Assembly (NCBI GenBank): GCA_016930015.1
Contig: JAFGHR010000020.1
Coordinates: 1-38,178 of the forward strand
Length of the DNA: 38,178 nucleotides
Origin: Anaerolineae bacterium
Lineage (GTDB): Bacteria; Chloroflexota; Anaerolineae; Aggregatilineales; Aggregatilineaceae
Direction: 5' to 3'
Shown piece after piece: positions 6,897 through 15,194 of the stretch. How positions within the stretch are numbered: the first letter of the stretch is position 1; each line of letters opens with the position of its first letter. The position numbers and the translations under genes were made by a program. The notes below the pieces were generated by a model. It was given only the letters and a program-made list of their open reading frames with translations, had not been told where the DNA came from and made no database searches.

Positions 6897-9521
6897 ATGA
6901 CATCCTCACATGACATCCGTACCACGCAGCAACTGGCGAATGCTGCCGAAGCGTTCGTGCTGGCGCTGCGGTCGCTGTTCCCGGCGGGTACGTTTGATCA
7001 GTTTTTCCACGGTGATACCCTGCACCGGGCCTATTGGACTGCGCTGCAAGAAACGCTGGATCGTTATGTCACACCGGAGAATATCCCATTTGCCAAAGCG
7101 CTGATGGATGGTCATGTGCTGTCAGACTCGCACGTCGTGGCCGAACTGCTGAAGCTGTTTTTGCCCGGTCAGCGGCCTGATTACGGGACCGTCGCGGCGT
7201 ATTGGGCCCAGGCGCTGAATGCCGGGTCAGCCGAACAAAAAAGGCTGGCTCAGGAAGCGGAACAGTTATTCACCGTGCTGACCGGCGTGCTGAACCAATC
7301 GCCTGATTTACGCATGGCGTTGCAGCAGGCGGCTGAAGTTCATTTTGGACTCCCGGCTGACGCCGTGTTTGCCGCTGATGATGACCTGGATCGTTTGCTC
7401 GATGCGGCGTTAAGCGCCGGGCCGGGTGATCTAAGCCGCCAGGTGCGGCACCTGTTAGCATTGGGCACCAAAACCGATCCGGAGATGGGCGATCACTCGT
7501 CTGGCCTGTTGGGGCTGGCGAATCTGGTTGATCATTTACCGAAAGATGCGCTTAAAACACTGTGGGATCGAACCATCCGGGCCGATGACCCGGCGCTGCG
7601 CGTGCGTGTCACGGGGTGGATCGCGCCGCGTTTGTACGCGCTTGATCTGATCGCGGACCCGCTGGCGCTGGTGGTTGAAGAAATCGAAGACGGCGGCGCA
7701 GCTCTTGACCCGGCGCTGTGTGCGGATGTCCTGTTACGTTTGACGCCGCATCTCACCACGCCGGGCGGGGAACATACGCATGGCGGGCTGCGCGAGCGCC
7801 TGCTGGATGCCGTTCAAGAGATCGATGACCCGGCGTCGCGTGTGCGTGTGTTGGGCGTGCTGGTCGGCAAACTACCCTACCAGCACCAACGCGAAGCCGT
7901 GGCGCTGGCGTTTGAGGCGGCGACGCGCGGCATTTCTAACGAACAGTCACGGGCGCGTGCCTTGGCCGACCTGCCGCCGCACCTGCCTGCCGAATTCCGC
8001 ATTGACCTGCTTGAAATTGCTCGCAGCCTAAAAGTGCCCGAAGCGCGGGCGCTGCTGCTGGAACGTTTGATTCCCTATGTCCATGCCAACCTCCGGGAGC
8101 AGGTGGTATTGGACGTGTTGGACGCCATCGAGCAGATCGGCGCTGACGATGCACGAGCCGAGGCGCTCGCGGGACTCGCCCCGGCTATTGATGCTGTGGG
8201 GTCACTACAGCATGTCCCTGAAGCGCTGGAACGCGTGATCACGGTGATCTTCACGATCACAAGTGACGATGCCCGCGCGCGCACGTTTGCGGAACTGGCG
8301 CCGCACCTGTCGCCGGAACTGCTCAGTGAAGCCATGCAGGCGATCAAGGGCATGACCGACGATCATGATCGGGCGGCGACACTGTCCCGCCTGGCGCCGC
8401 ACCTGTCCGACGATTTGAGCGTGGCCGCGCTGACCGTTGCCCGCGAAATTCAGCCCAACGCGGCGCGGTCAAGTGCGCTGGCGGCGCTGTCGCCCTATGT
8501 GTCGGCGGCGGCGCGCGCGCGTATTCTGGGCGAAGCCCTGGCCGCGGCCCTGGCGATTGAGACGCGTTATGAACGCGTGCTGGCGCTGGTTGATCTCGCG
8601 CCCTATCTGCCCGATGATCTCCGGTGGCGGGCCATGCACGAATCGCTGACCGCCGCGCGTTCGATTCCGGATGAAAGCGAGCGCGGGCATGCGCTGATCT
8701 TTCTGGCGCCGCATGTGCCATCCGAAATGCTGGCCGACGCATTGGCCGACGCCTACACGATCGGGGATCCGATGGGACGCGTCTCGGTGCTCAGCGCCCT
8801 GATGCCGCGTTTGCCTGACGAACCCCGCGCCCGTGTGGCCTGGGATGTCATCAGCACGGCGGCCAACGCGGATAGTATGCAGAACAAAACCGATATTTTA
8901 GCGTCTGTAGCGCGGGTGCTGCCAGGTAACCTGGTGGGCGATGTGCTCGACGTGCTGGCGGTTATCGATTCACCATACAACCAGTCGCACGTGCTGGCCG
9001 CGCTGTTACCCCGCCAGCCGGACCGCTTATATGACGCGGCGTTAAAAGCGGCGCGGGCGGTGCTGGACGATGCCCGGCGCACCAATGCGCTGCTCGAAAT
9101 AGCGTCACATACCCCGGCAGGCGAGCGTTATGCTATCCTGGTTGAAGCCCTGGATGCCGCCCTGGGCGTGCATGACGACTACGATCGCGCGGGGGCGCTG
9201 GCCCAGGTCGCGTTGTTTATGGATACGCAGCACGACGTACAGAACCGCCGGCAGGATGCGTTAGCGCTGGTGGTTCAGATGTGCTGTGATGTGCCTGATC
9301 CCGGTACGCGGGCGGCGCTGTTGTCTCGCCTGGCGGCTGAGTGGGTGCGGCTGCTCACGCCGCCCCAATCGTACACCCTGTGGCGGCAGGTCGTGGGCTG
9401 TTTCCGCGAGCGCCCCTATCACGAGGTCGTAACCGCGCTGGCCGCGCTTTCGCCCGTGATCGAGCATATGGGCGCACCGGACGTAGCGCACGAACTCGCA
9501 AACACGCTGTTCGGGGCGTGA
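6897..9521 (+). CDS. Large helical-repeat protein, STAND-like without an NTPase module
   Basis: The ATG at 6897 follows GGGAG by 6 nt; 874 residues, with no signal peptide or membrane segment. Residues about 1-200 are helical and resemble, from memory, the N-terminal domain of NACHT/NB-ARC (STAND) proteins from Chloroflexota and actinobacteria (features such as FFHGD, DxHVVAELLKLFLPG, PDLRMAL). From about residue 215 to 850 there are about fifteen degenerate 35-37-residue two-helix repeats of the type RAxALAxLAPHLP..L...AL.AAR.I.D. Such repeats usually form the sensor arm of STAND ATPases. No Walker A or Walker B motif is visible, so the NTPase core is absent. It could be a scaffold or a regulator derived from a STAND protein (inference). 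It is convergent with the GNAT gene. Confidence 0.75.
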   Translation: MTSSHDIRTTQQLANAAEAFVLALRSLFPAGTFDQFFHGDTLHRAYWTALQETLDRYVTPENIPFAKALMDGHVLSDSHVVAELLKLFLPGQRPDYGTVAAYWAQALNAGSAEQKRLAQEAEQLFTVLTGVLNQSPDLRMALQQAAEVHFGLPADAVFAADDDLDRLLDAALSAGPGDLSRQVRHLLALGTKTDPEMGDHSSGLLGLANLVDHLPKDALKTLWDRTIRADDPALRVRVTGWIAPRLYALDLIADPLALVVEEIEDGGAALDPALCADVLLRLTPHLTTPGGEHTHGGLRERLLDAVQEIDDPASRVRVLGVLVGKLPYQHQREAVALAFEAATRGISNEQSRARALADLPPHLPAEFRIDLLEIARSLKVPEARALLLERLIPYVHANLREQVVLDVLDAIEQIGADDARAEALAGLAPAIDAVGSLQHVPEALERVITVIFTITSDDARARTFAELAPHLSPELLSEAMQAIKGMTDDHDRAATLSRLAPHLSDDLSVAALTVAREIQPNAARSSALAALSPYVSAAARARILGEALAAALAIETRYERVLALVDLAPYLPDDLRWRAMHESLTAARSIPDESERGHALIFLAPHVPSEMLADALADAYTIGDPMGRVSVLSALMPRLPDEPRARVAWDVISTAANADSMQNKTDILASVARVLPGNLVGDVLDVLAVIDSPYNQSHVLAALLPRQPDRLYDAALKAARAVLDDARRTNALLEIASHTPAGERYAILVEALDAALGVHDDYDRAGALAQVALFMDTQHDVQNRRQDALALVVQMCCDVPDPGTRAALLSRLAAEWVRLLTPPQSYTLWRQVVGCFRERPYHEVVTALAALSPVIEHMGAPDVAHELANTLFGA

Positions 9522-9566
9522 TAGGGCTGATCGACCGGGGCCGGGCGGCGGCATACTCGTAAAGGG

Positions 9567-10157
9567 CTACGCGTGCGGCCCGCTGAGCCGGTACATCCAG
9601 AACAGGGCGACTTCGCCGTGCCGCCGGTCGTTGTTCGTATAGTGGCTGGTACGCAGGCCGTCAAGCTGGCAGCCCATCCGGGCGTAAAATTTACACGCGG
9701 GCACGTTGTTTGTCTGCGTTTCAAACACCAGCGCCCGGTAACCGAGTTTGCGTGCCCAACCAACCGCGTGACAAAACAAAGCCCGGCCAATACCCTGGCG
9801 GCGAACACTTTTGTCCAGCATGAGGTTCCAGACCCAGACCGTATTGTTCCATTCATGCGGTGTGGCATCCAGTATGCCAACCAGCCGCCCGGCCTGTTCA
9901 ACGACCAGATACAAACCGCCGTCTTGCCGCATACGTGTGCGGATATTGGCTTGTTCGGTCCTGTCAAAATCGTAGCGGTTGCCCTTGTCGTAGGGTTCGA
10001 TCAGCTTACGCTCAACCAGACGCCACCCCATCTCCATCCCGCTGCCCGTGATCTCAACGGTGAGCACGGTCGGGCTGACAAATCCTGCACGTATGTCAGC
10101 CAAACGCGGAATATCGTGTTCGGTCATGGGGCGAATCGTTGGTTTGGGAGACGACAT
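9567..10157 (-). CDS. GNAT-family N-acetyltransferase
   Basis: A 196-residue protein starting at ATG 10157, which follows GGAG by 8 nt. A longer frame reaches 10280 but has no ribosome-binding site. The acetyl-CoA-binding motif A is RRQGIGRA (R119-A126), preceded by the beta-4 strand NLMLDKSV and followed by FETQTNNVPACKFYARMGC, the usual GNAT C-terminal pattern with a tyrosine near Y157. GNAT enzymes transfer acetyl groups to amines; the acceptor cannot be predicted. It ends 46 nt from the convergent repeat-protein gene and is divergent from the gene at 10382. Confidence 0.88.
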   Translation of the reverse strand: MSSPKPTIRPMTEHDIPRLADIRAGFVSPTVLTVEITGSGMEMGWRLVERKLIEPYDKGNRYDFDRTEQANIRTRMRQDGGLYLVVEQAGRLVGILDATPHEWNNTVWVWNLMLDKSVRRQGIGRALFCHAVGWARKLGYRALVFETQTNNVPACKFYARMGCQLDGLRTSHYTNNDRRHGEVALFWMYRLSGPHA

Positions 10158-10381
10158 GATAGTTGCTCCGTGCCTGAAAATTCCTGAATTCAGTAGTCCG
10201 CCGCCTGAGCAAACAAATCGATTGCGGCGTGCTGAAATTATGACAATGATCGTTAAATGCATTGTACGCTGCCTGCTCAAATTAAAAAACCGGTTCCCCG
10301 AATTGGTCTATTGCGTCGAGTGTGATATACACATACCCAGACAAACCGTAGCAGGCGACTCAGTGAAAGGATGGTTGTATC

Positions 10382-11314
10382 ATGCGTGTATCGACAGGTG
10401 TGTCCACCGTGGTATTGTGTACGCTGCTGGTCATTCTGGTGATGGTGGGCTGGGTGACCGCGTTTGCTGCTGACGGGGGAGCCGGGCAGTTGGGCCAGCG
10501 CACCAGGGCACCGGGCGGTGTGTTAGGCGATGGCGCGCCAACCAACCAGCGCCCCACACTGGATTCAGGCGCGGCCCAGGCTACGGCTCAAGCGGTGGCG
10601 ACCAGCGCCGTCGATTGGTCGGCACAGGTTCCCGGCGCAGAACAAACGGCGCAAGCGCTGCTGGACACGGTGATAGTGGATGAATTCAACCCGGATGCGG
10701 CTGTCGCCACGTTTGAAGCGTTCGCCACTCAAACCGGCGTTGATCCCTCGGATGTCGAGGTCGTGATCGATGCCCTGCTGGCCGAGATTCCCGCCGAGTG
10801 GGCCGCATATGCCGACCTGGCCGAACTGGAAGCCGCGCTCAACCAGTGGTTGATGATGGGCAATGTCAGCGCCGAATGGCAGGGTAACACGCTGGCCCTG
10901 ACGGCGACGTATTCCGAAACCGGGTTTAACGCGCTGATCGACGCGGCGCTGTGGATGGGTGGGTACGCGATCAGTGATGCGAACGTTGACCTTGTGCCGG
11001 GCGGCATGGTGATCGATGTATACGGCTTTACGACACCGGTCGGCCAGGCCGGGACGCTCAGCGCCTACGTGTTAATGTCGGCGGTGAATGGCCGCGTTGA
11101 GGCGGAACTGGTATCAGCCTCGTTCAACGGGCGTGACGTACCGCTCCCGACGCTGAGTGAGTGGGAAACCATGCAGGCGGAAATCGCCGCCGTGGTGAGC
11201 CAGACCGTGATGCAGACCTACACGGCCACGTACAGCGTTAACGCCCTGATCATCAGCGACACCGATATCACGATCAGTCTGACAGCATCGGCTGTGGTCC
11301 CGGCTGCGTCGTGA
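10382..11314 (+). CDS. Secreted or membrane-anchored protein of unknown function
   Basis: 310 residues. An N-terminal hydrophobic segment (about residues 8-28) ending in AFAAD is a signal peptide or anchor. An Ala/Gln/Thr-rich stretch (about 50-85) follows, then a 220-residue extracytoplasmic domain with alternating beta patterns that I do not recognise. AAGGA lies about 11 nt upstream of the ATG. The stop codon overlaps a possible GTG start of the next gene, and the next membrane protein starts within 20 nt, so the two are almost certainly co-transcribed and may work together. Confidence 0.8.
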   Translation: MRVSTGVSTVVLCTLLVILVMVGWVTAFAADGGAGQLGQRTRAPGGVLGDGAPTNQRPTLDSGAAQATAQAVATSAVDWSAQVPGAEQTAQALLDTVIVDEFNPDAAVATFEAFATQTGVDPSDVEVVIDALLAEIPAEWAAYADLAELEAALNQWLMMGNVSAEWQGNTLALTATYSETGFNALIDAALWMGGYAISDANVDLVPGGMVIDVYGFTTPVGQAGTLSAYVLMSAVNGRVEAELVSASFNGRDVPLPTLSEWETMQAEIAAVVSQTVMQTYTATYSVNALIISDTDITISLTASAVVPAAS

Positions 11315-11328
11315 GCAAGGATAGGGCG

Positions 11329-12315
11329 ATGATGGAACAGGTCCGTGACCGGGTGACCGGGTGGGGAGCACGCTTGAGCCTGGCGGCGCTGCTGCTCGTG
11401 TTCTCTGAGCTGGTGGTGTGGCAGACGCCGACCCGGTATTCCGTGCCGGAATGGTTGGGCTTAGCAGCGGTTTACCTGGCGCTGGCAGCGATCATGCTGG
11501 ACCTGATCACCCGGCTGCGGGCGCGGGACGTGTTCAGTCTGTTATTGATGGCGGGTATATACGGCCTGGTGAATGCCATGTTGATCAGCCGTGTGATCAC
11601 ACACGATCTGCCGCTGAGCCTGGTCATTCGCCCCTTGAGCGCGCAGCCGCTCGTTTTTATGCTGGCGCTGGCGTCCTTTTTGATCCTGGGCAGTGGCCGC
11701 GCCACCGGGCCGTTGGACATGCTGGTATCGGTCGTGACGGGTGTCAGTTGGGGCGTGTGGGTGCGCTGGTTCCCGGTCGTATCCGAGGAGTCTATTCCTG
11801 AGGTCAGCGAGGGCACGGCGTTAAGCGTGCTGGCGCTGGCCCTGGCCGGCTGTATGCTGCTGCGATTTGTGCTGCCCTCGGCGGACATTTACCGCCGCGA
11901 GGACTGGCTGCTGCTGCCGGTGGAGTGGGCGCTGACCGGTGGGGTGCTGATCGTGGCGTTAATTGTGGGCGCGGCGCAGGATAAAATCGATAATTTGGAT
12001 ATGGGCATCGTGGCCATGTTGGTGAATTTTATGATCATGATGTTATACGTCACGCTCATCACACGTAAAGATGAACCGGTGCTGCACGCGATCACACCGC
12101 CGCGCCGCCCGAATCCTGTGGCGTGGCTGGTGCTGGTGGGTTCGTTTTTGGTGGCTGGCTGGATCGGCTATACCCTGCCGGGCAGCGGTGACAGTTCCGC
12201 GCAAAGTGACCTGTTGTTCGGCGCGTTGACTGCGTTTGGAGTCGTGTGGCTGCCCATCGTGGCGGCTGTACTGGGGTTGCGGGCGTTCGTCCAACTGGCT
12301 CGCGAAGGTGGTTAG
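11329..12315 (+). CDS. Polytopic membrane protein of unknown function
   Basis: About 328 residues with about ten predicted membrane segments; the first is LSLAALLLVFSELVVW and the last lies near AFGVVWLPIVAAVLGL. The GTG at 11311, overlapping the previous stop, gives a slightly longer frame. I prefer ATG 11329 because AAGGA sits 7 nt before it, whereas the GTG has no ribosome-binding site. No transporter or enzyme signature is seen. It is translationally close to the secreted protein upstream and precedes a GAF protein by 50 nt. Confidence 0.82.
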   Translation: MMEQVRDRVTGWGARLSLAALLLVFSELVVWQTPTRYSVPEWLGLAAVYLALAAIMLDLITRLRARDVFSLLLMAGIYGLVNAMLISRVITHDLPLSLVIRPLSAQPLVFMLALASFLILGSGRATGPLDMLVSVVTGVSWGVWVRWFPVVSEESIPEVSEGTALSVLALALAGCMLLRFVLPSADIYRREDWLLLPVEWALTGGVLIVALIVGAAQDKIDNLDMGIVAMLVNFMIMMLYVTLITRKDEPVLHAITPPRRPNPVAWLVLVGSFLVAGWIGYTLPGSGDSSAQSDLLFGALTAFGVVWLPIVAAVLGLRAFVQLAREGG

Positions 12316-12365
12316 GCTGGTACGTATCGGAATGTGGCACCGGAATGGAAAGAGGATGATCTGGA

Positions 12366-12974
12366 ATGGATGAAGAACGCAAACAAAAACACCTGGAAAG
12401 TGTGGACGAGGTGTTAGCCGCTGTCCGTGAAGACCTGAAATATACGCGCGAAACCGGCGATGTGTATGAACTGCGAGCGCTTCAACTGCTGCTCCAGGTG
12501 ACCAAGGCCATGCACAGCGAACACGACATCTACGCGTTGATGGCCATGATCCTGGACAGCGCCCTGTCGTTTGCCAGCGCGAACCGCGCGTTTTTGATGC
12601 TGTTGGATGATAAGGGCAATCCCCGCTTTAAGATGGGGCGTTCATACGACGGTGCAAACCTGAGCCAGAGCGATTTTGTGATATCAACCAGTGTGGTCGA
12701 GCAAGCGTTGTTGGCCCAGAGCCCCTTCATTCTGGCCGATGCCCAGCTTGATGAAGAGTTCAGCAAGCGAGACAGTATCCTGGAACTGGATTTGCGGACG
12801 GTTATGGCGGCGCCGCTGCGTTATGAAGATCACGTGCTGGGGCTGATCTACGTGGACAGCAACCGCCCCCTGACGCGTTACAGCAAACATCACATGAATG
12901 TGCTGACTTCGCTGTCCGATCAGGCGGCGGTAGCGATTTTGAACGCGCAGAAGTTCGAAACACAAAGCGGTTGA
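12366..12974 (+). CDS. GAF-domain protein
   Basis: This 202-residue soluble protein has a helical N-terminus (about 1-40) and a GAF domain (about 45-198). The GAF match rests on ALSFASANRAFLMLLDD, the central AxxPL segment (MAAPLRYEDHVLGLIYVDS) and the C-terminal helix LTSLSDQAAVAILNAQ. There is no output domain. It may bind a small ligand and regulate a partner, or it may be an accessory sensor to a kinase. Its TGA at 12972-12974 directly abuts the stop codon of the convergent Fur gene, with no spacer. Confidence 0.9.
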   Translation: MDEERKQKHLESVDEVLAAVREDLKYTRETGDVYELRALQLLLQVTKAMHSEHDIYALMAMILDSALSFASANRAFLMLLDDKGNPRFKMGRSYDGANLSQSDFVISTSVVEQALLAQSPFILADAQLDEEFSKRDSILELDLRTVMAAPLRYEDHVLGLIYVDSNRPLTRYSKHHMNVLTSLSDQAAVAILNAQKFETQSG

Positions 12975-13454
12975 TCAACGCGCGCCGTCCGTGTGATCCG
13001 GCAGTTCGCCGCCGCGCCGCAGGTCACCGGTACATTCCGGGCAGTATCCCGTAAAACACGCGCACGCGCCGGTTACGCTGACATTTTTACGACGGACCAG
13101 CTCGCGCGCCATGCGGTTGAGCAGGTCGGCATGAATCAACACGCGCTTGCCGCAGCGCACACACGTGAGATAGTGCTGCTCCGGTCCTTCGGACAGCCGG
13201 AAGACCTCGCGGCGGTGTTCCGGCTCGATGTAACGTTTTGTGACGATACCCAGTTCAGCGAACAGGCTCAGCGTGCGGTAAACTGTCGCCAGGCTGACGG
13301 ATGCGTCCTGGGTATAAGCCAACCCATAAATTTCGTCGGCGTCCAGGTACACGGGCTGGCCCGCCATCACTTGTAACAGCAGCGTGCGCTGCGGCGTGAC
13401 CTTGAATCCGCGCTCGCGGAGCAGGGTTTCAGCTTCGTCGATGAGATGCGGCAT
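12975..13454 (-). CDS. Fur-family metal- or peroxide-responsive repressor
   Basis: A 159-residue Fur-family protein. The N-terminal winged helix includes the recognition-helix signature SLATVYRTLSLFAELGIV (residues 54-71). The C-terminal dimerization domain has two CxxC motifs, C98/C101 (HYLTCVRCG) and C138/C141 (GYCPEC), as in Fur/PerR/Zur structural zinc sites. The usual HHDH before the first CxxC is reduced to EQH. Extra cysteines C131 and C133 are present. The start could be ATG 13454 or GTG 13460. Both lie within one arm of a perfect 11-bp inverted repeat that also touches a TATAAT, consistent with autoregulation. Whether it senses Fe, Zn, Mn or peroxide cannot be decided here. Confidence 0.9.
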   Translation of the reverse strand: MPHLIDEAETLLRERGFKVTPQRTLLLQVMAGQPVYLDADEIYGLAYTQDASVSLATVYRTLSLFAELGIVTKRYIEPEHRREVFRLSEGPEQHYLTCVRCGKRVLIHADLLNRMARELVRRKNVSVTGACACFTGYCPECTGDLRRGGELPDHTDGAR

Positions 13455-13495
13455 AGACACAGAACCTTTTTTATCGACCGTCTGTGTCTATTATA
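13453..13495 (-). promoter_or_regulatory. Perfect 11-bp inverted repeat spanning the Fur-gene leader, with TATAAT
   Basis: ATAGACACAGA (13453-13463) and TCTGTGTCTAT (13481-13491) are exact reverse complements separated by 17 nt. On the minus strand one arm overlaps a TATAAT box (13495-13490) and the other ends on the A and T of the ATG start at 13454. The AAAAAAGG ribosome-binding purines lie in the loop. It could be an operator for the Fur protein itself or an RNA hairpin exposing the ribosome-binding site. It does not look like the classical GATAATGATAATC Fur box. A clear -35 was not found. Confidence 0.6.
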
Positions 13496-13563
13496 ACGCT
13501 TCACGGCCATGCTGTGCGGATAGTTGTGTCCGCCGGGACCTACTCCGCCAGCATGCCTGCTGC

Positions 13564-14847
13564 CTACTCGGTCAGCAGCGCGGCGACCGCATCCAATGAC
13601 GGTTTGATCGTTTTCATGTGGTTGGCGTAAGTCGATTCGATGCCGTCCAGCGTTTGAGCATGATAGTTGAGCACGGCGTCCGGGTCTTTGAGCAGGTGCC
13701 CGGTCAGGATGCTCACCACGTCGGCATCCGGGGCAATTGTGCCCTCATCCACCAACCGGCGCACACCCGCCACCGACGCCGCCGACGCCGGTTCGCAGCC
13801 AATCCCCGCCGCGTCGATCTGAGCTTTGGCATCCATGATCGCCTGGTCATCGACTATGGTCACGACGCCGTTTGTCCAATCCAGGGTACGGTGCGCTTTG
13901 TGGAAATTCGCCGGGTTGCCGATGCGAATCGCGGTGGCGATGGTTTGGGCGCGGACGGTGTGCCGTGTTTGCCAGTCTTCAATGTAGCTGCGGTACAACG
14001 GATTCGCGCCTTCAGCCTGGATAATGGCGATGCGCGGCAGGCGGTCGATCAATCCCAGGTCACGCAGTTCGACCAGGGCCTTACCAAACGCCGACGAGTT
14101 GCCCAGGTTGCCGCCGGGCACCACGATCCAATCCGGCACGCGCCAGCCGCGCTGGTGCAGCATCTCGATCATGATCGTTTTTTGTCCTTCCAGCCGGAAG
14201 GGATTATACGAATTGAGCAGGTAAACGGGCAGTTCTTGCGCGACGTCCCACACCAGGGCCAGCGTATCGTCAAAATCACCTTCTACCTGGACGCTCAACG
14301 CGCCATACGCGACACTTTGCGCGATCTTGCCCAGCGCCACGTAACCCACCGGGAAAAACACCATCGCCTGCAAGCCGCAGATCGCCGCAAAAGACGCCAT
14401 CGATGCCGACGTGTTGCCCGTCGAGGCGCAGATCACGCTGCGGACACCAAGCTGCTGAGCCTGCGTGACACCGCCCGCCATGCCGCGATCCTTGAAGCTG
14501 CCGGTGGGGTTTTCGCCCTCGTGTTTCAGTTGCAGGTGGGCTACCCCGGCATAATCCGCCAGTTTGGGCGATGCCGTGTACAGCGTGGTGTTGCCTTCGC
14601 CGCGCGTGACGTAAGCATCTTCCGGCAGCCCTGGCAGGATCAGTTCACGGTAGCGCCACACGCCGGAGTGATCCAGTTTGTTCCAGCTTCCCAGCCGTTG
14701 GTCGAACAGCTCATGTGTGACGGTGCCGCGCAGGGCGTCGAGATCGTGCGTAACGTCCAGCAGGCCGCCGCAGGCCGGGCACGTGATGACACGTTCGTTG
14801 ATCGGGTAGGTTTTTCCACAATCCATGCAGGTGAGTATGCTGTCCAT
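13564..14847 (-). CDS. thrC: Threonine synthase
   Basis: A 427-residue enzyme of normal family length. It has an N-terminal zinc ribbon (C7, C10, C23, C26), the PLP-lysine motif NPTGSFKDRG (K119), ASTGNTSAS for phosphate binding, and a C-terminal SILTGHLLKD segment. Threonine synthase converts O-phosphohomoserine to threonine in the last step of threonine synthesis. No other threonine-pathway gene is nearby. The start ATG has AAAGGA about 14 nt upstream, which is rather far. It is the conventional counterpart of the receiver-fused paralog at 1491-3635. The Fur gene follows it on the same strand after 109 nt. Confidence 0.92.
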   Translation of the reverse strand: MDSILTCMDCGKTYPINERVITCPACGGLLDVTHDLDALRGTVTHELFDQRLGSWNKLDHSGVWRYRELILPGLPEDAYVTRGEGNTTLYTASPKLADYAGVAHLQLKHEGENPTGSFKDRGMAGGVTQAQQLGVRSVICASTGNTSASMASFAAICGLQAMVFFPVGYVALGKIAQSVAYGALSVQVEGDFDDTLALVWDVAQELPVYLLNSYNPFRLEGQKTIMIEMLHQRGWRVPDWIVVPGGNLGNSSAFGKALVELRDLGLIDRLPRIAIIQAEGANPLYRSYIEDWQTRHTVRAQTIATAIRIGNPANFHKAHRTLDWTNGVVTIVDDQAIMDAKAQIDAAGIGCEPASAASVAGVRRLVDEGTIAPDADVVSILTGHLLKDPDAVLNYHAQTLDGIESTYANHMKTIKPSLDAVAALLTE

Positions 14848-15194
14848 CCGGTGTTGTCCGGTCCTTTCGCTGCGCCTTCGCTGCGCTTTGGCCGCGCCTA
14901 CGCTGTGCTTTTGCTGTGCCTGATCATGACTCGTGCCGATTATGCCGCGCGGCGGCGCATCTGCCCAGGTGTAGTTTGCACGAACGGTGGAGCGGTTATG
15001 TGTTAAAATAGAATGAATGTAGTCTTGCGAAACGACAGTGTGAGCGTTGGCTAAACGATGGCGGCAGCGCCGGGCGATCCAGGTTGCAAACCGCTATAAT
15101 CAACTATTCAGGGGTAGATCACCAGTATTTTATCAGTTGAGCCAGGATGGTACGTATAAACAAGTGCAAGAGGATTCCTCAAAGGATGGTACGG
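14848..15194. other. Divergent intergenic region between threonine synthase and metalloprotease 1
   Basis: About 347 nt without a credible gene. Near 14868-14920 are imperfect repeats of CGCTGCGC/CGCTGTGC; on the minus strand this is a purine-rich leader of thrC with repeated AAGCGCAGCG-like blocks. A TATAAT at 15095-15100 could serve the protease gene but lacks a recognisable -35. AGGATGGTACG occurs twice (about 15143-15153 and 15182-15192) just before the chosen protease start. Confidence 0.45.

Noticed and set aside
13618..15006. 462-codon plus-strand frame opposite threonine synthase
   Set aside because: Its translation has no family features and lies antisense to a clear thrC; it is an artefact of GC-rich codon use.
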